This document shows positions 31,801 through 43,892 of a stretch of DNA of 64,000 nucleotides, in pieces. The notes beneath the pieces were generated by a model. The model searched no databases, was not told where the DNA came from, and saw only the letters and a program-made list of their open reading frames with translations. The DNA is from Phanerochaete sordida (lineage: Eukaryota; Basidiomycota; Agaricomycetes; Polyporales; Phanerochaetaceae): positions 62,001-126,000 of the forward strand of contig BPQB01000034.1 in assembly GCA_019973155.2 (NCBI GenBank), given 5' to 3'. The position numbers and the translations under genes were made by a program. How positions within the stretch are numbered: position 1 is the stretch's first letter; every line of letters starts with the position of its first letter.

Positions 31801-33815
31801 ATGGCCAGCGTCGCTGAAGACCACACCTTCCAGAGCTCAACGCGCGCCCCGTCACGCAACTCCCAGGTCGCAGATGACCACCTTGACGAGAAGAAGGCGG
31901 AGCCCTCCGATCCAGAGGCACAGGTAACACCACCACCGAGACCTGACTTCCCGGAAGGTGGCTGGCAAGGTTGGGCCACGGTCGCTGGAGCGTACGTTGT
32001 GCTCCCTGTGCATCTCGCAGGGATAAGCTGACGTATTGCGATGTGTAGGTTTTGCGTGCAGTTTTGCGGATTTGGGTAGGCTGTCCTCAGTCGATTTAAG
32101 CATGCATTGCTCATGGATCGGTGCGCCTGATTGCAGATATACATCCTCATTCGGTGTCTACCAAGGTATGTCCTCGTGTCTGCGACATCACGACCCTTGA
32201 ATTCACGACCGTGCAGACTTCTATGTCCGAAAATACATGACGAACGAGACAGCTTCGACAATCTCGTACGTAATTTCCTATGAGATGCTTAGACAGTCAA
32301 ACTGACAGCTTATCTGTAGGTGGATAGGTAGCGTCAACGCTTTCATTGTAGTAGGCCTTGGGATATTTGCTGGCCAGTTATATGACCGGGGCCATTTGTC
32401 AGTCTTCGTATTCCCTGATCTTCACCCTCAACGTACTCACCGCAGTCTCATCTTCACAGCAAACTGATCATTTACAGCGGCTCTTTCTTCCTCGTCTTCG
32501 GCCTGTTCATGCTGTCCCTAACAAAACCGGATCAGTTTTACCAGGTACGTGTACTCCACGACATCTAGAATCGTACCCAACGTTGTGCTACAGGTTTTCC
32601 TCAGTCAAGGTGTCTGCGCAGGCATTGGCGCGGGCCTGCTGTACATCCCTTCCATCGCGGTCATTTCACACTACTTCAACCGCCGGCGGGTGCTCGCCAT
32701 GTCCATCGTGGCCTCAGGCTCGTCGCTTGGCTCGGTCATCCACCCCATCATGCTCAACAACACGCTCAACGGTTCGCTGAGCTTCGGAAACTCCGTCCGC
32801 GCCAGCGCCGGCCTCGTCGCGGGCATGCTCCTCATCGCGATCCTGCTGATGAAGCCGCGTCTTCCGCCACCCGCACACACGACGCCCCTCATCCCTGCGA
32901 TGGTTAAGTTCTCGAAGGACAGTGCGTACGTCTGGACGACTATTGGGTAAGGATGCATTCTGCTCCCTTCGTTGCGACCAGGGTCTGATACAGGCACCTG
33001 CAGGATGTTCTGCGTGACCTTGGGCTTCTACTATCCGATGTACTACTTGCAGCTCGACGCGACGGAGCACCACCTAAGCCAGGACTTCTCCTTTTACTCC
33101 GTACGTCCCTTCTCGCCGCCTGAACCACCTTCTGATCCTGAAGGACACACGCAACCAGCTCGTCATCCTCAACTTCGCGTCCTTTGTCGGCCGTCTCTCA
33201 TCAGGCTTCGCGGCGCACGCGTTTGGCGCGCCTATTACGATCACCACCGCCTCTGCATGCATCGGTGCGGTCCTCGTCGGCATGATTGGCGTCAAGACCG
33301 TCGCGAGCGTCGTCCTCGTGGCGATATTCTTCGGGTTCTTTGCCGGAGCGTGTACGCCGTCCTGTGTCTAGGGAACGAGGTGGATGCTGACGCGGAAACA
33401 GATATCGCGCTGAATGCGCCGTCGTTTGCGGTGCTTGCAGATAACTTTGGGGAGATCGGGTACGGACGACGCGTCCTTCAGTTGAGATCTTTGCTGACTA
33501 CATATCGCAGGGCTCGCATGGGCGTCGCTTTCGCTGTGCTGTCTTTTGCAGGTCTCGTCGGTATGGCATCGCATCGGCGAGATTGTCCGAGTACTCAACT
33601 GCTGGTCTGCAGGTTCACCGATTTGTGGAGCGCTGCTCGGCACTACTACGTATACATGGTGGAAGCCCGCTGTCTTCGCAGCTGTGAGTTCGTCGCTTGT
33701 CTCCCTCTGGTACTGCTGATCATGTAACTAGGTCATGACCTTCACTGGCGCCGCCTGTCTCGTTGTGGCCTGCACGATTCTGTACCGGCGCGGAAAGCTT
33801 ATTCCGCGCCATTGA
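31801..33815 (+). CDS. MFS transporter, monocarboxylate-transporter-like, copy A
   Basis: Twelve-span permease of the fungal MCT-like group (relatives of yeast Mch/Esbp6; many members have unknown substrates). The start at 31801 gives MASVAEDHTFQSSTRAPSRN, a soluble tail, then the signature FPEGGWQGWATVAGA|FCVQF, YTSSFGVYQ and FYVRKYMTNETAST. Next are GSVNAFIVVGLGIFAGQLYD, VFLSQGVCAGIGAGLLYIPS, HYFNRRRVLAMSIVASGSSL, GFYYPMYYLQLDATEHHLSQ, LVILNFASFVGRLSSGFAAH and ARMGVAFAVLSFAGLVG. After SPICGALLG, TYTWWKPAVFAA gives the last span, and the tail is YRRGKLIPRH with stop at 33813-33815. About 13 small exons; all borders are usable. A stop that appears after CTPSCV lies inside an intron (donor GTACGC), so the gene is intact. 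Confidence 0.85.
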
Positions 33816-34258
33816 CGAACTTGACGACATTTCCCTTCGTATGACCCACACTACATACGCAATCTCAATAATACTCGGTTACGCCACAATCACTACTCGG
33901 TCTCCCCCCACTCGTTGGTAATAGATCCCACATCATTCATTCCGAATCGTACATGTTCAGTCACATCGCGACATAGCCGTGCTGCGGCCAAGCTCTATGT
34001 CATGAGGCTGGCATTCTTACACAGTCTTTTCGACTAACACGGGCTACTTCATACAGACAATCCCTGTTGCCTGGGCTCCAGCCTGTTGGGCGGCCCGTAT
34101 TCAGCTTTTCAGTTGGGGTGCAGCATACGAGCTGTTGGTGCCGACAATCTTATAAAGGGTGAGTGCTCATCCAACCCCAGCCGGTGCTGCTCCGTTGCCA
34201 TTCCCTCCCCCAGCTACGGTCTGACGCCCTAACAGTAGTCCGACTTTCTCCCAGCAAA
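33816..34258. promoter_or_regulatory. Promoter region of MCT-like copy B
   Basis: 443 bp; CTTATAAAG at 34150-34158 is a good TATA box about 100 bp upstream of the start. Confidence 0.5.
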
Positions 34259-36267
34259 ATGGACAGCACCTCAGACATCAGCGACGAGCGAACTTCAACT
34301 TATGTACCGTCGCAGAGCTCTGGGGTGACACTTAGTGGAAAGCACGAAGGCGGAGACCCCGAAGCGCGACAGGCCGAGGTACCGAAGAAGGAGTTCCCGG
34401 AGGGCGGGCTGCGTGGATGGGCTACCGTTGCTGGAGCGTACGTTGCCGCTGTCGTTGATCTGAGGGTCAGTAGCTGATATCTCATACGCAGATTTTGTGT
34501 GCAGTTCTGTGGATTCGGGTGAGCCCGTATGATGCATGTTTGCGCGCAGCTAAAATGTGGGGTGTCAACCCAACAGGTATACGAGCTCTTTCGGCGTGTA
34601 CCAAGGTATCGCCTACTTCTACCACAGTATACCGTCTGTCTGTCGATGATCTTATGGTATATGGGCCAGATTATTATGTCCGGGTATACTTGCCGAACGA
34701 GAGTGCTTCTGCAATTTCGTGAGCCTCCTACTCCCTCCTACATTGCAACCGCAGTCTGACAAAAACTGGAAGATGGATAGGCAGCGTCAACGCCTTCGTC
34801 GTCGTTGGCTGTGGCCTCTTTGCTGGACAGCTGTATGACCGAGGTTACTTGTGAGCAGCTTACACCGTCCTCCGTGAGCATATGTTTAGAACGCGCGAAC
34901 TCGCAGCAAGCTCGCTGTGTACCTCGGCTCCTATCTGCTTGTTATCGGCCTCTTCATGCTGTCTCTCGCCCAGCCGCATCAATTCTACCAGGTCCGTCGT
35001 TACCCTGAGCGTCCCGCTCACACTCAGTCTCTCAGCCCCGCCCAGATCTTCCTCATCCAGGGCGTCTGTGCGGGTCTCGGTGCAGGCCTGCTCTACATCC
35101 CCTCGCTCGCCGTCGTCTCGCACTACTTCGCGCGGCGGCGGGCGCTCGCGATGGCGATCACCGCCGCGGGCTCTGCACTCGGCTCCGTTGTGCACCCGCT
35201 CATGCTCAACAACACGCTCGGGCCGCTCGGGTTTGCGAACGCGGTCCGCGCGAGCGCGGGGCTCGTCGCGGGCATGCTCCTGCTGGCGCTGCTGCTGATG
35301 CGCCCGCGCCTGCCGCCGCCCGCGTACACCCCGCCGCTCGGCCCCGCGGTCAAGCGGTTTGTGAGGGACGGGGCGTATGTGTGGACGGTGATCGGGTAGA
35401 ATCTGTCCGCGCAGAGGCGTGCATATATGCTGAGCATTTTACTGCAGGCTATCCTTCGTGACGACGGGCTTCTACTACCCGATCTACTATCTCCAGCTCG
35501 ACGCCTCGGAGCACCACCTGGGCCGCGAATTCTCATTCTACAGTGTGCGTTGCTCCCTCTCTCCTTTGCCTCACCGCGTCGTGACACGTCGCCAGCTCGT
35601 CATCTTGAACTTCGCGTCCTTCACAGGACGGCTCGTGTCCGGCCTCGCCGCGCAGAAATTCGGCGCACCGCTGACAATCACCGCGGCCGCCGCATGCTGC
35701 GGGGGTGCCGTTCTGGGCATGATTGGCGTCAGGAGCGTGGCGAGCGTCGTGCTCGTGGCCCTTTTCTTCGGATTTTTCTGTGGAGCGTGTGGGTACTTCA
35801 GCTGCGTGTGTGTGGGGAGAGGAGCTGAAAGAGCAGCAGATATCGCGCTCATGGGGCCGACGCTGGTAGTGCATGCAGATGATTTTAGCGAGATCGGGTG
35901 CGATTCTTTACTTTTTTGAAGTGGTGCTGGGGCTCATGAACCCTGTAGAGCTCGCATGGGCGTCGGCTTTGCAGTGCAGAGTTTTGGAAGCCTCGTCGGT
36001 CAGCTGGGCATCGGCTACGTTTGCACCATCGCACTCATTGGGCGTGCTGCGTGGGCACTACAGGGTCGCCGATCTGTGGCATGCTACTCGGCAATCCCTA
36101 CGTGTGGTGAAAGCCTGCTGTATTCGTCGCGGTACGTCTACATCTAGACAGTTCTTGGGTGTAGCTGATGATAGCCCTAGGTGCTCACGTTTTCAGGTAC
36201 TGGCTGTTTCGTCGCGGCGTGCACGATTTTGTCTACACGCGGGAAACTTCTTCCACGGCGCCGCTGA
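34259..36267 (+). pseudogene. MFS transporter, MCT-like, copy B with premature stop
   Basis: Same exon plan as copies A and C. The start gives MDSTSDISDERTSTYVPSQS, then FPEGGLRGWATVAGA, YYVRVYLPNESASA, GSVNAFVVVGCGLFAGQLYD, IFLIQGVCAGLGAGLLYIPS, GFYYPIYYLQLDASEHHLGR and ARMGVGFAVQSFGSLVG. In the penultimate exon the conserved YVWWKP is YVW*KP: TGG has become TGA at 36108-36110. The remaining sequence (PAVFVA, then GTGCFVAACTILSTRGKLLP) is still well kept to the old stop at 36265-36267. The encoded protein would lose the last span and tail (about 40 residues). It is therefore either a young pseudogene or a truncated protein. The rest of the frame and splice sites are undamaged. Confidence 0.75.
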
Positions 36268-37349
36268 CCATATATCATGGCCGCATCTTCTTCGTTTTCT
36301 TTCTTACGTCGTATGTACAGTATGGGTAGTGGACGCCCTGTTCAGTCGCAGCCGCGTGGATGACCTCATCTACTTGCCCTTTCCCCGCGATTTCCTCGTT
36401 TCAATCGTGGCGTGGGTGGTCTCAGGTACGACCGCAGGCCTCGAATGCTTATCAAAGCAGGCACCTTCCAGATCTGCTCCCTCGAATTCTTCCAGAGGAA
36501 CTGTGGATTTTGAGCAGGAAATCCGAGGAGTCGGTGCGAGCCAGAGTCCCGGCCCGGGTATCATTTATGGGCCAATTATATTTTCCCAGCGCCCGCTCCC
36601 GCTTCCGCCTTGTGCTCCACCACCGCCATCCCGCCCTCCGTCCTTGCTACCTCGTCGAACTGCTGCCTCTGCCCGCCGCCTGTGACGTCGAACGTGAATA
36701 CATTACGTGTAGTGCGACCCTGACTGCCTCTGGTGTCATTTAAACTCTCCGTGACCAGGTTCCTGACGCCCCTGGGTCATCAGCATGCGCGCATGCAACA
36801 ACAACAGCGCGTCGGATGTCTTGCCTTTTGATAGGGACCCCTCGCTCGCCATCCGGAGGCCTCTCGCCGTGCTATGATCATTGATTGGCCCTCCTCTCGT
36901 CAGCAGCTTTTGTCTTTCAGGCGACCTCTCCAAGCCAGTACACGCCGAGCAGCCGTTGTTGTCGCACCGACTTCCTGGCGGACGGAGAGGGGACTACCAG
37001 ACGTACCGGCCCCATACCACGATGGCTTCCTACGCGCGTTTCTCATTGCTCCGCCCACCTGAGCCTCCACCTGCGGTCTGCCCCTTCCCGCAAGCAGCCG
37101 CGCAGCCTGCACATCGAGGCGCACACCGACCGTCGGCGCAACTCTCGGCGGCTCATTTTTGAGGCAGCCCTGCGGAATCAGCGGCAGCTGTTCAAAATTC
37201 ATTCAAGAGGTGAGATCGCCGAGTGGATCCATGCACTCCAGCCCTTCTTGCTGAACCTCCCCCGCAGGCTCTGCTCTGTACACCAGGACAGCCCGCGTCG
37301 CCCGCCCCAGCCGCTTGTACCTAGCGCTGCGAAGGCAAAGCCTCGCAAG
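36268..37349. other. Intergenic, MCT-like copies B-C
   Basis: About 1.1 kb; promoter and 5' UTR of copy C. Open frames here run into the N-terminus of copy C but lack family features. Confidence 0.4.
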
Positions 37350-39342
37350 ATGACAGCCGAAGTCGCAGAAGAACGCACCGTGCAGGGTTCGACCCGCGCG
37401 CCGTCACGAAGTTCGCACTTGGAAGAGAAGGATCTGCACGAGAAGCCTGAGTTCGAAACAACCGTGGATACTACCAAGCCAAGAGACCCGGAGGCACAGC
37501 AGGTCGCTCAGGCGCCGAAGACTGAGTTTCCAGAGGGAGGTCTGCGAGGATGGGCCACGGTCGCTGGAGCGTACGTTTCCTATCCTTTTGACCGCTGCTG
37601 TTTGGCTTATATGCGTGCGCGATCAGGTTTTGTGTGCAGTTTTGTGGATTTGGGTGAGTAGCATACGTTGGGTGCCGGTTTCTGCAGCAATTGAGCGCAT
37701 ATGTACACCAGATACACGAGTTCATTCGGCGTATATCAAGGTATGCTTAACAAATGCCTATCCGCCGAAGATGAAAACTCATCGCCTGTCAGATTACTAC
37801 GTTCGAGTATATATGACCAACGAAACTGCGTCTACCATATCGTACGTGCATATCCTCCAAATTTATTTGAGCCCCGTTGCTGACCTGCTCTATAGATGGA
37901 TTGGTAGCGTCAACGCATTTATTGTCGTCGGCTTCGGACTCTTCGCTGGCCAACTATATGACCGCGGGCATTTGTGAGCCACAATGTTCCCTCTCAGGAT
38001 GTGTCCTCTAACTCAGTCAAACTGGCCGTTACAGCAAGCTCGCCATTTACCTCGGCTCTTTTCTCCTCGTGTTCGGCTTGTTCATGCTGTCGCTGGCGCA
38101 GCCAAACCAGTTCTACCAAGTGCGTTTCGCCCATTTGTACGCCTGGAGCCCTATTCACCTTCCGGCGCAGGTCTTCCTCAGCCAGGGTGTCTGCGCAGGC
38201 ATCGGCGCGGGCCTGCTATACATCCCCTCCATCGCGGTTATCTCGCACTACTTCGCGCGGCGGCGCGTGCTCGCGATGTCGATCGTCGCGGCTGGCTCGT
38301 CGCTCGGCTCGGTCATCCACCCCATCATGCTCAACAACACGCTCAACGGTTCGCTCGGCTTTGGGAACTCCGTCCGCGCTAGCGCGGGCCTCGTCGCGGG
38401 CATGCTCCTCGTCGCGATTCTGCTCATGAAGCCGCGTCTCCCGCCGCCGGCACACACGACTCCGCTCCTGCCTGCGATTCGCAAGTTCTCGAAGGATAGC
38501 GCGTACGTCTGGACCACGGCGGGGTACGTTACTTTTTTGTCCTTCTCCTGAGAACAGAGTGCTGAATGGGTTACCATAGGCTGTTCCTCGTGACAACAGG
38601 CTTCTACTACCCATTATACTACCTTCAGCTCGACGCATCCGAGCACAACCTGAGCCGGGAGTTCTCGTTCTACTGCGTACGCTCCATCTCCTCCCTACTC
38701 ACTCTCCTCAAGTCTAACCTGTCACTCGCAGCTCGTCATTCTCAACTTTGCGTCCTTCGTCGGCCGTCTCTCGTCGGGCTTCGCGGCGCACACGGTCGGC
38801 GCGCCGCTCACGATCACGGTCTCCGCGGGCTGCTGCGCGGCGGTCATCCTCGGCATGATCGGTGTCGGAAGCGTCACGAGCGTCGTGCTCGTCGCGCTTT
38901 TCTTTGGCTTCTTCGCCGGCGCATGTGGGTGGCCGTGTCTCGAATAAGTAAAGCAGAACGCTGACGAGGTTGTAGATATCGCGCTAAACGCGCCGATGTT
39001 GGCTGTTCTGGCAGATAGTTTCGGAGAGATAGGGTACGTATTAAGCTGCCTCTCAGTGAAGGGGAATGTCAGCTAACGAGAATCGCAGAGCACGGATGGG
39101 CGTCGCGTTTGCTTTTGCAGCGATTGGCGGACTCATAGGTTCGCCGATTGCTGGCGCACTCCTTGGCGACTCCTACGTATGGTGGAAACCGGCAGTATTC
39201 GCAGGGGTACGCTACCTGTACCCCGCCACCTCGACCTCGCTAACCCCACTTCCAGATCTTCGCATTCGCGGGCTTCGGCTGCTTCTGCATGGCGTGCATA
39301 ATTCTCAAGCGGCGTGGGAAGCTTTTGCCGCATCACCCATGA
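37350..39342 (+). CDS. MFS transporter, MCT-like, copy C
   Basis: Third member of the array. The start at 37350 gives MTAEVAEERTVQGSTRAPSR, close to the tail of copy A. Then come FPEGGLRGWATVAGA|FCVQF, YYVRVYMTNETASTIS, GSVNAFIVVGFGLFAGQLYD, LAIYLGSFLLVFGLFMLSLA, VFLSQGVCAGIGAGLLYIPS, HYFARRRVLAMSIVAAGSSL and GFYYPLYYLQLDASEHNLSR. Further on are LVILNFASFVGRLSSGFAAH, RMGVAFAFAAIGGLIGSPIA and the intact DSYVWWKPAVFAG. The tail is KRRGKLLPHHP with TGA at 39340-39342. All exons keep frame. Copies A and C are more alike than either is to B in the central loop (NTLNGSL-FGNSVRASAG), which suggests A/C exchange or a later duplication. Confidence 0.87.
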
Positions 39343-39459
39343 TGATATCTTGCTATTTATTCACGATCTATATTACGAGCTCACGATATTTTATTCATAC
39401 TGTCACACTAGTCATTCGCAATGCAGGGTTCCCAGGCTGACATGCATCTCTCAGTCACG

Positions 39460-40782
39460 TCACCTCTGGAGCGGAGGCGTGTCTGCGTCCAGGAGCGCCA
39501 TGAGGAATGGCGGGTACCGCCCACCTTGCAGCGTCGCGTCCGCTTCTTCTGCGACGTGGCGGATGTCGGCGACCTCTTCCGAGGTCAGTTTGAGGTTCAA
39601 CGCTGCGAGATTCTCATGGAGGGCCTGACCGCTTCTCAGCCCAGAGAAGACAACGACGGAGAGGACGACCTACCTCGGTCCGCGTCGTGCCTGGGATCGG
39701 TATGAAGCCCTGCGCGACGACCCATGCGAGCGCAACCTGCGCAGGCGTCGCGTTGTGGCGCGTGCCAATCGCCTGCAGCGCATCGACGACGCGCTGGATC
39801 CTCGGGAAGTTCTCTCGCGAATACTTGGGGATCAGCCGACGGAGGTCGCCCTCGACGAAGTCGTCTGGCGAACTCTTCCGCCTTCCATCAGCACAAGAAC
39901 GGACGAACTCAAGGGGTGACGCACGAAGCGGCCGGTGAGGATGCCGCGTCCGAGCGGCGCGTACGCGACGAGCGCGACGCCGAGCTCGCGCGCCGCGGCG
40001 ACGAGCCCGCTGCGCTCGAGGTCGAGTGTGAAGGGCGAGAACTCGATCTGCAGCGCCGTGATGGGATGCGTCGCGTGTGCGCGCCGCAGTGTCTCTGCTG
40101 AACACTCCGAGAGGCCGAGGTATTTAACTCGGCCTGCTCTGCGGCAGAACGGTCAGTGTATGATCCTCTCCGAGTGGAGAGTGAAACGGACTTGACTTCT
40201 TCTGCCATGGCACTGACGGTGACCTGGGTTGGGTCAACAAGTCAGGGAAGGAAGACCTGGTAAGAGGCGAGGCGCACTTCGATTGGGACGGTCTTGTCGA
40301 CCCTGTGTATGTACCACAGGTCGATGTGGTCCGTCTGCAGCCGCTTTAGCGATTTCTCGAGGCCGTTGCGTATGTACTCTGGTTCGCCGTTGACAGGCCT
40401 GGCGACGTTCCCCGTTTGCCCAATCTTTGTCGCAAGGAATATCTTGCCGCGCATCCCCGTGCGCGCGAACCTACACCGAAGATCTTAGCCACTCCCTTCA
40501 AAAACGTTCATTACCACAGACACGCGTACCATTTTCCCAGCAGGTCCTCGTTGTCTTTGTACGCATCTGAGCTATCCCAGAATGTGCAGCCGCTCTCGTA
40601 CAGTGTATCCAGGAACTGGGTCGTCTTGGATGAATCGCTCCCGTATCGACACCGGCAATGCGCACCTTCAGCCGCTCCTCGTCAGGCTTGACTATGCCGT
40701 AGAACGCGGAGAGACCCATGGCGCCATATCCAATCGCAGTGACCGCGGCGTTGCCCAACTTGCGCGTCGGGAGGGGCGACAT
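39460..40782 (-). CDS. Aldo/keto reductase
   Basis: NADPH-dependent oxidoreductase with a TIM-barrel fold (AKR family, close to yeast and plant AKRs acting on aldehydes). The start at 40782 gives [20 protein letters not shown] then AMGLSAFYG. An intron (GTGCGC...GACCCAG) joins LK to [20 protein letters not shown], where Asp and Tyr of the catalytic tetrad are seen. Next are [20 protein letters not shown] (catalytic Lys), [20 protein letters not shown] (His), [45 protein letters not shown] and [13 protein letters not shown] (cofactor site). The last intron (GTAGGT...GGTCAG) leads to [20 protein letters not shown] and the end DTPPLQR, stop at 39460-39462. The gene converges with MCT-like copy C, with only 117 bp between the two stops. 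Confidence 0.92.
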
Positions 40783-41465
40783 TGTACTGTCCTTAGGCGA
40801 CGCCCATATTGGCTTCCCTCCCCTTAATTATAGCCCTGCGCATAAGAGGAGTCAGCACTCCGACAGTTTCATCTGAAGGCACACGCTGGCTGCGGCGTAC
40901 AGTGTGGGAAGGGGTGTCTCAGTCCGTAATACGCGGCCGAAATGATTCCGCTGTGTCCGTTGACAGGGGAGGTACCGAAGTTGCATCCATCTCATGACAG
41001 AAATACCTGAAGGCGCGTGAGATGGCTGTTCGCGGAGGGAGTATCATCGTACGTCTGCGTCACGCGTACGGTCTTCGTGCTTTGAAACAGTGTGGTGCTC
41101 ACTCGACGCTTGATGAGAATGCGCAAATATCTGCCCTCCGAATGTACACCGTGACCACGCGCAAAGCCGCAAACATGGGCAACCGACTGGCCAGAGACGG
41201 TGCGAGTGTAGGCGGGTGTAGGCTTGGATTCAAGCGAAGTGTGCTAAACGCTGGAGTAACAAATAGTAAGCTAAGAGAACTTAGCCGCTGCTTATCTGGC
41301 TTATTCCCCCTAGTGACCGTTTACTTACTACGGTCAATAAGACAATCTTCACCACAGCCTACACCTCTTCTCGTGACGGTGGTGTTCTGCAAGGTAGTGG
41401 AAGGTGACTGACCGCACTATGGCTATATACACCCGCACTGACCACTTTGCAGAACAATCCAGGCG
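40783..41465. promoter_or_regulatory. Divergent promoter region, AKR / F-box gene 1, with AGTAAG-type repeats
   Basis: About 680 bp. Near 41260-41345 there is a cluster of AGTAA / TTACT half-sites (atagtaagct, gcttatctggcttatt, gtttacttacta), resembling clusters upstream of F-box genes 2 and 3. Confidence 0.45.
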
Positions 41466-43034
41466 ATGCTCAGTACGCTGCGTCGCGCAGAATCCGAAAA
41501 TTTGCGTGGAAGATGGGCGTGCGAGCAGGCGGAAAAGGAGCAGCTCGAACGCGAAATCGCCAAGCGGCAAGCACGCATCCGCGAGCTTGACATTGCCATG
41601 CGAGTTACCCGGGGCGAGCTGGCTATGCTGGCTCCCGTGAATATGCTTCCGGACGACGTCATGATCGACATTCTTCACGTCGCGTACCTCCACGACTTCC
41701 CGCACTGCAGAGCCGACGACGGTCTCTATAACACCCATTCTCCCATCGCCTTCAGTCAGGTGTGTCGTCGCTGGCGACGTCTCGCGCTGGGCATGCCTGC
41801 ACTCTGGACCTGTATCCACGTCACGCCTCAGCAAACCAAAGGCTATCCCGAAATGGCCAGGCTCTACATCACTCGCTCCAGGAATCGCGCACTTTCCATA
41901 TCGTTCATTTGCTATTCAGAGCCCATAGAGCTGATTCCGGCTTTCGATGTATCAGGGGAAAAGTTTGCCAAAACCGTTTGGCCCCGGTATCGGGCGAGCT
42001 GGGAAGTGCTCTTGGCGCATACGAACCGGTGGAAGCACTGTGCGCTTTACAGCACCTTCGGCTTCATAGCCAGCGAACTTGCGGATAATCTCCGCGGCCG
42101 CATCCTACCCCGCCTGGAGTATTTTCGACATCAGCTCTGGGGCGAAGAAACGACGGGGTACCCAGGTATCCGCTTCTTTGCACCTAACCTCAAGCAGGTC
42201 GACCTCAATAACATCTACTCTGGGCTGCCAGAGACGGACGCATTCCGCAGACTCAGAGATCTGCAGTTGAGTGTATGTGGAGATGTTTCAGAGATCCTGA
42301 TCGTCCTGCAGCACTGTGCGCCATCATTAGAGAGGCTGTCCCTCCGCGAGATGGATCTCTACCATGACGACGCAACCCTAGTGCAGCCCTCGATCCATCT
42401 TCCGCGTCTTCGGTCTGTGATACTGCACGACTTTCACGAGATTAACGTCAGCGCCACGTTCATTTCAAGAGTATTCCGCGGAGCGACAGGCCTCGAAGAG
42501 CTCATCGTTCACGACACTGGGCTTAACAGAGACTATCCAAGCCATGCCCGATTCTCCTTTCCCCAGTCCATCAGTACACTGCGTTATGGAGCAACCGAGC
42601 CAGAGTGGCGCATCATCCGCGAAAATCTGCCGGCACCATGCCCAGAGCTTGAGGAACTCGAGTTCTTTTCCGGCGCAGAAGAGATCTTGCACGACGTTCT
42701 CGACCTCTACCAGTCCTCCACAATCGTCGCTTGGCCGCGTCTCCGTACTCTCATTCTAGAGCCATACGATGATATGGATGAAGACACGCTGCTTCGCTTC
42801 ATTGAATACCGCGTCCTCGTTGGCCGTCCGCTGCACACCGTCAAGCTCTCCGCCGAGACTTTGCAGCGACTCAGCTCTGAGACACTCGCTAAACTCTCAA
42901 CTCATCCGACACGGCTCGTTAGCCACGCAGAAGATGCACGTAGTCCTCCATGGGATGAGCCATGGGACTACGGCAGGAACATCCCCGCGTATTTCCCGTG
43001 GAATGGGTCGCTCGAATGGTGGGACCAGTTCTGA
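41466..43034 (+). CDS. F-box protein, paralogue 1 (single exon, 522 aa)
   Basis: Likely substrate receptor of an SCF ubiquitin ligase. Residues about 5-48 form a coiled coil (AESENLRGRWACEQAEKEQL, ARIRELDIAMR). The F-box-like motif follows at about 56-115: NMLPDDVMIDILHVAYLHDF and SQVCRRWRRLALGMPALWTC. The remaining 400 residues are leucine-rich-repeat-like (APNLKQVDLNN, LRDLQLSVCGDVSEILIVLQ, CAPSLERLSLREMDL). The protein ends WNGSLEWWDQF, a C-terminal signature shared by all three paralogues. It is intronless, as is common for such expanded basidiomycete F-box families. Skp1 binding is inferred from the F-box; no substrate can be named. Confidence 0.83.
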   Translation: MLSTLRRAESENLRGRWACEQAEKEQLEREIAKRQARIRELDIAMRVTRGELAMLAPVNMLPDDVMIDILHVAYLHDFPHCRADDGLYNTHSPIAFSQVCRRWRRLALGMPALWTCIHVTPQQTKGYPEMARLYITRSRNRALSISFICYSEPIELIPAFDVSGEKFAKTVWPRYRASWEVLLAHTNRWKHCALYSTFGFIASELADNLRGRILPRLEYFRHQLWGEETTGYPGIRFFAPNLKQVDLNNIYSGLPETDAFRRLRDLQLSVCGDVSEILIVLQHCAPSLERLSLREMDLYHDDATLVQPSIHLPRLRSVILHDFHEINVSATFISRVFRGATGLEELIVHDTGLNRDYPSHARFSFPQSISTLRYGATEPEWRIIRENLPAPCPELEELEFFSGAEEILHDVLDLYQSSTIVAWPRLRTLILEPYDDMDEDTLLRFIEYRVLVGRPLHTVKLSAETLQRLSSETLAKLSTHPTRLVSHAEDARSPPWDEPWDYGRNIPAYFPWNGSLEWWDQF

Positions 43035-43892
43035 TCTGGCAGCCGTCGAACAGGTACGCACGCCCTTGTGTCCGGTCGTGTACACATTTACGGATTCTGT
43101 CTTAGATGGGCGTGGCAGGAATGGACAAGCCAGCTTGTGCCGTTCTCGGTCGCGCTTCTGAAGTTGGACGTCGCTGCAGCGGGGGCAGCAAAAATGTGGA
43201 GTATCAACAGCACGTGGCACCGGCTGTTGCGTCCTCTACACCGACAAATATCCTCGTCGGGGCAGCGTCCGTGTCAAGTTGCTCGACGACAGAAGCACGT
43301 CCACATTCCAAATCATGATTTCGGCGCTCCCTTTCCGTCGCACGGGCAGGATCAGGTCGATGTAAGGGTTAGAAGGGCGCTCATGATCTGTATGCAAGCC
43401 AGAGACTGCGACAACAATCTACGCTTTTACGATGCAGTTCGGGCGGTCATCAGCGGGGCGCGTGGTCGGGGATCGGTACGTACTGCGTAGGACTTTGTGG
43501 GAAGGCTGGCTGGGCTATCCTCAAATGATTGTGTGTGCAAACATTCATGTTTTCTTCATGACTCAATTATTCAAGTCATCGACGAGCCTGTCCCTCGAGA
43601 TGATCGCTGGGCGTGGTAAGCAGTCTCCGGGTCTGTCTTGAAGCCTGCAGCGAAGTTGAATGACTTCACGACATTTACTAATCCTATAGACGCCAGAGTA
43701 AGTAACGCTACTTACTGTCGCTGATGCCGGCTTACTCCCGTTTCTAAGTGAGGTTAACTGCGTATCTGATCTGCCTCTTTCCCCGCCACCTCGTGCCTAC
43801 CTAAAGCATAGAGCTAACTCACAACGACGGTATGAATGCACTTGAGTGCTAATACTCTACTCCCAGGCTGGTAGCTGAATCGTTCAGGCCAG
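43035..43892. promoter_or_regulatory. Intergenic with AGTAAG/CTTACT cluster before F-box gene 2
   Basis: About 860 bp without a supported gene. At about 43697-43738: agagtaagtaacgctacttactg then cggcttactcccg, the same kind of half-sites as before the other two F-box genes. Confidence 0.45.

Noticed and set aside
33360..33372. In-frame stop in MCT-like copy A after CTPSCV
   Set aside because: It lies inside a GTACGC...AACAG intron; the splice joins GAC to DIALNAP as in copies B and C.
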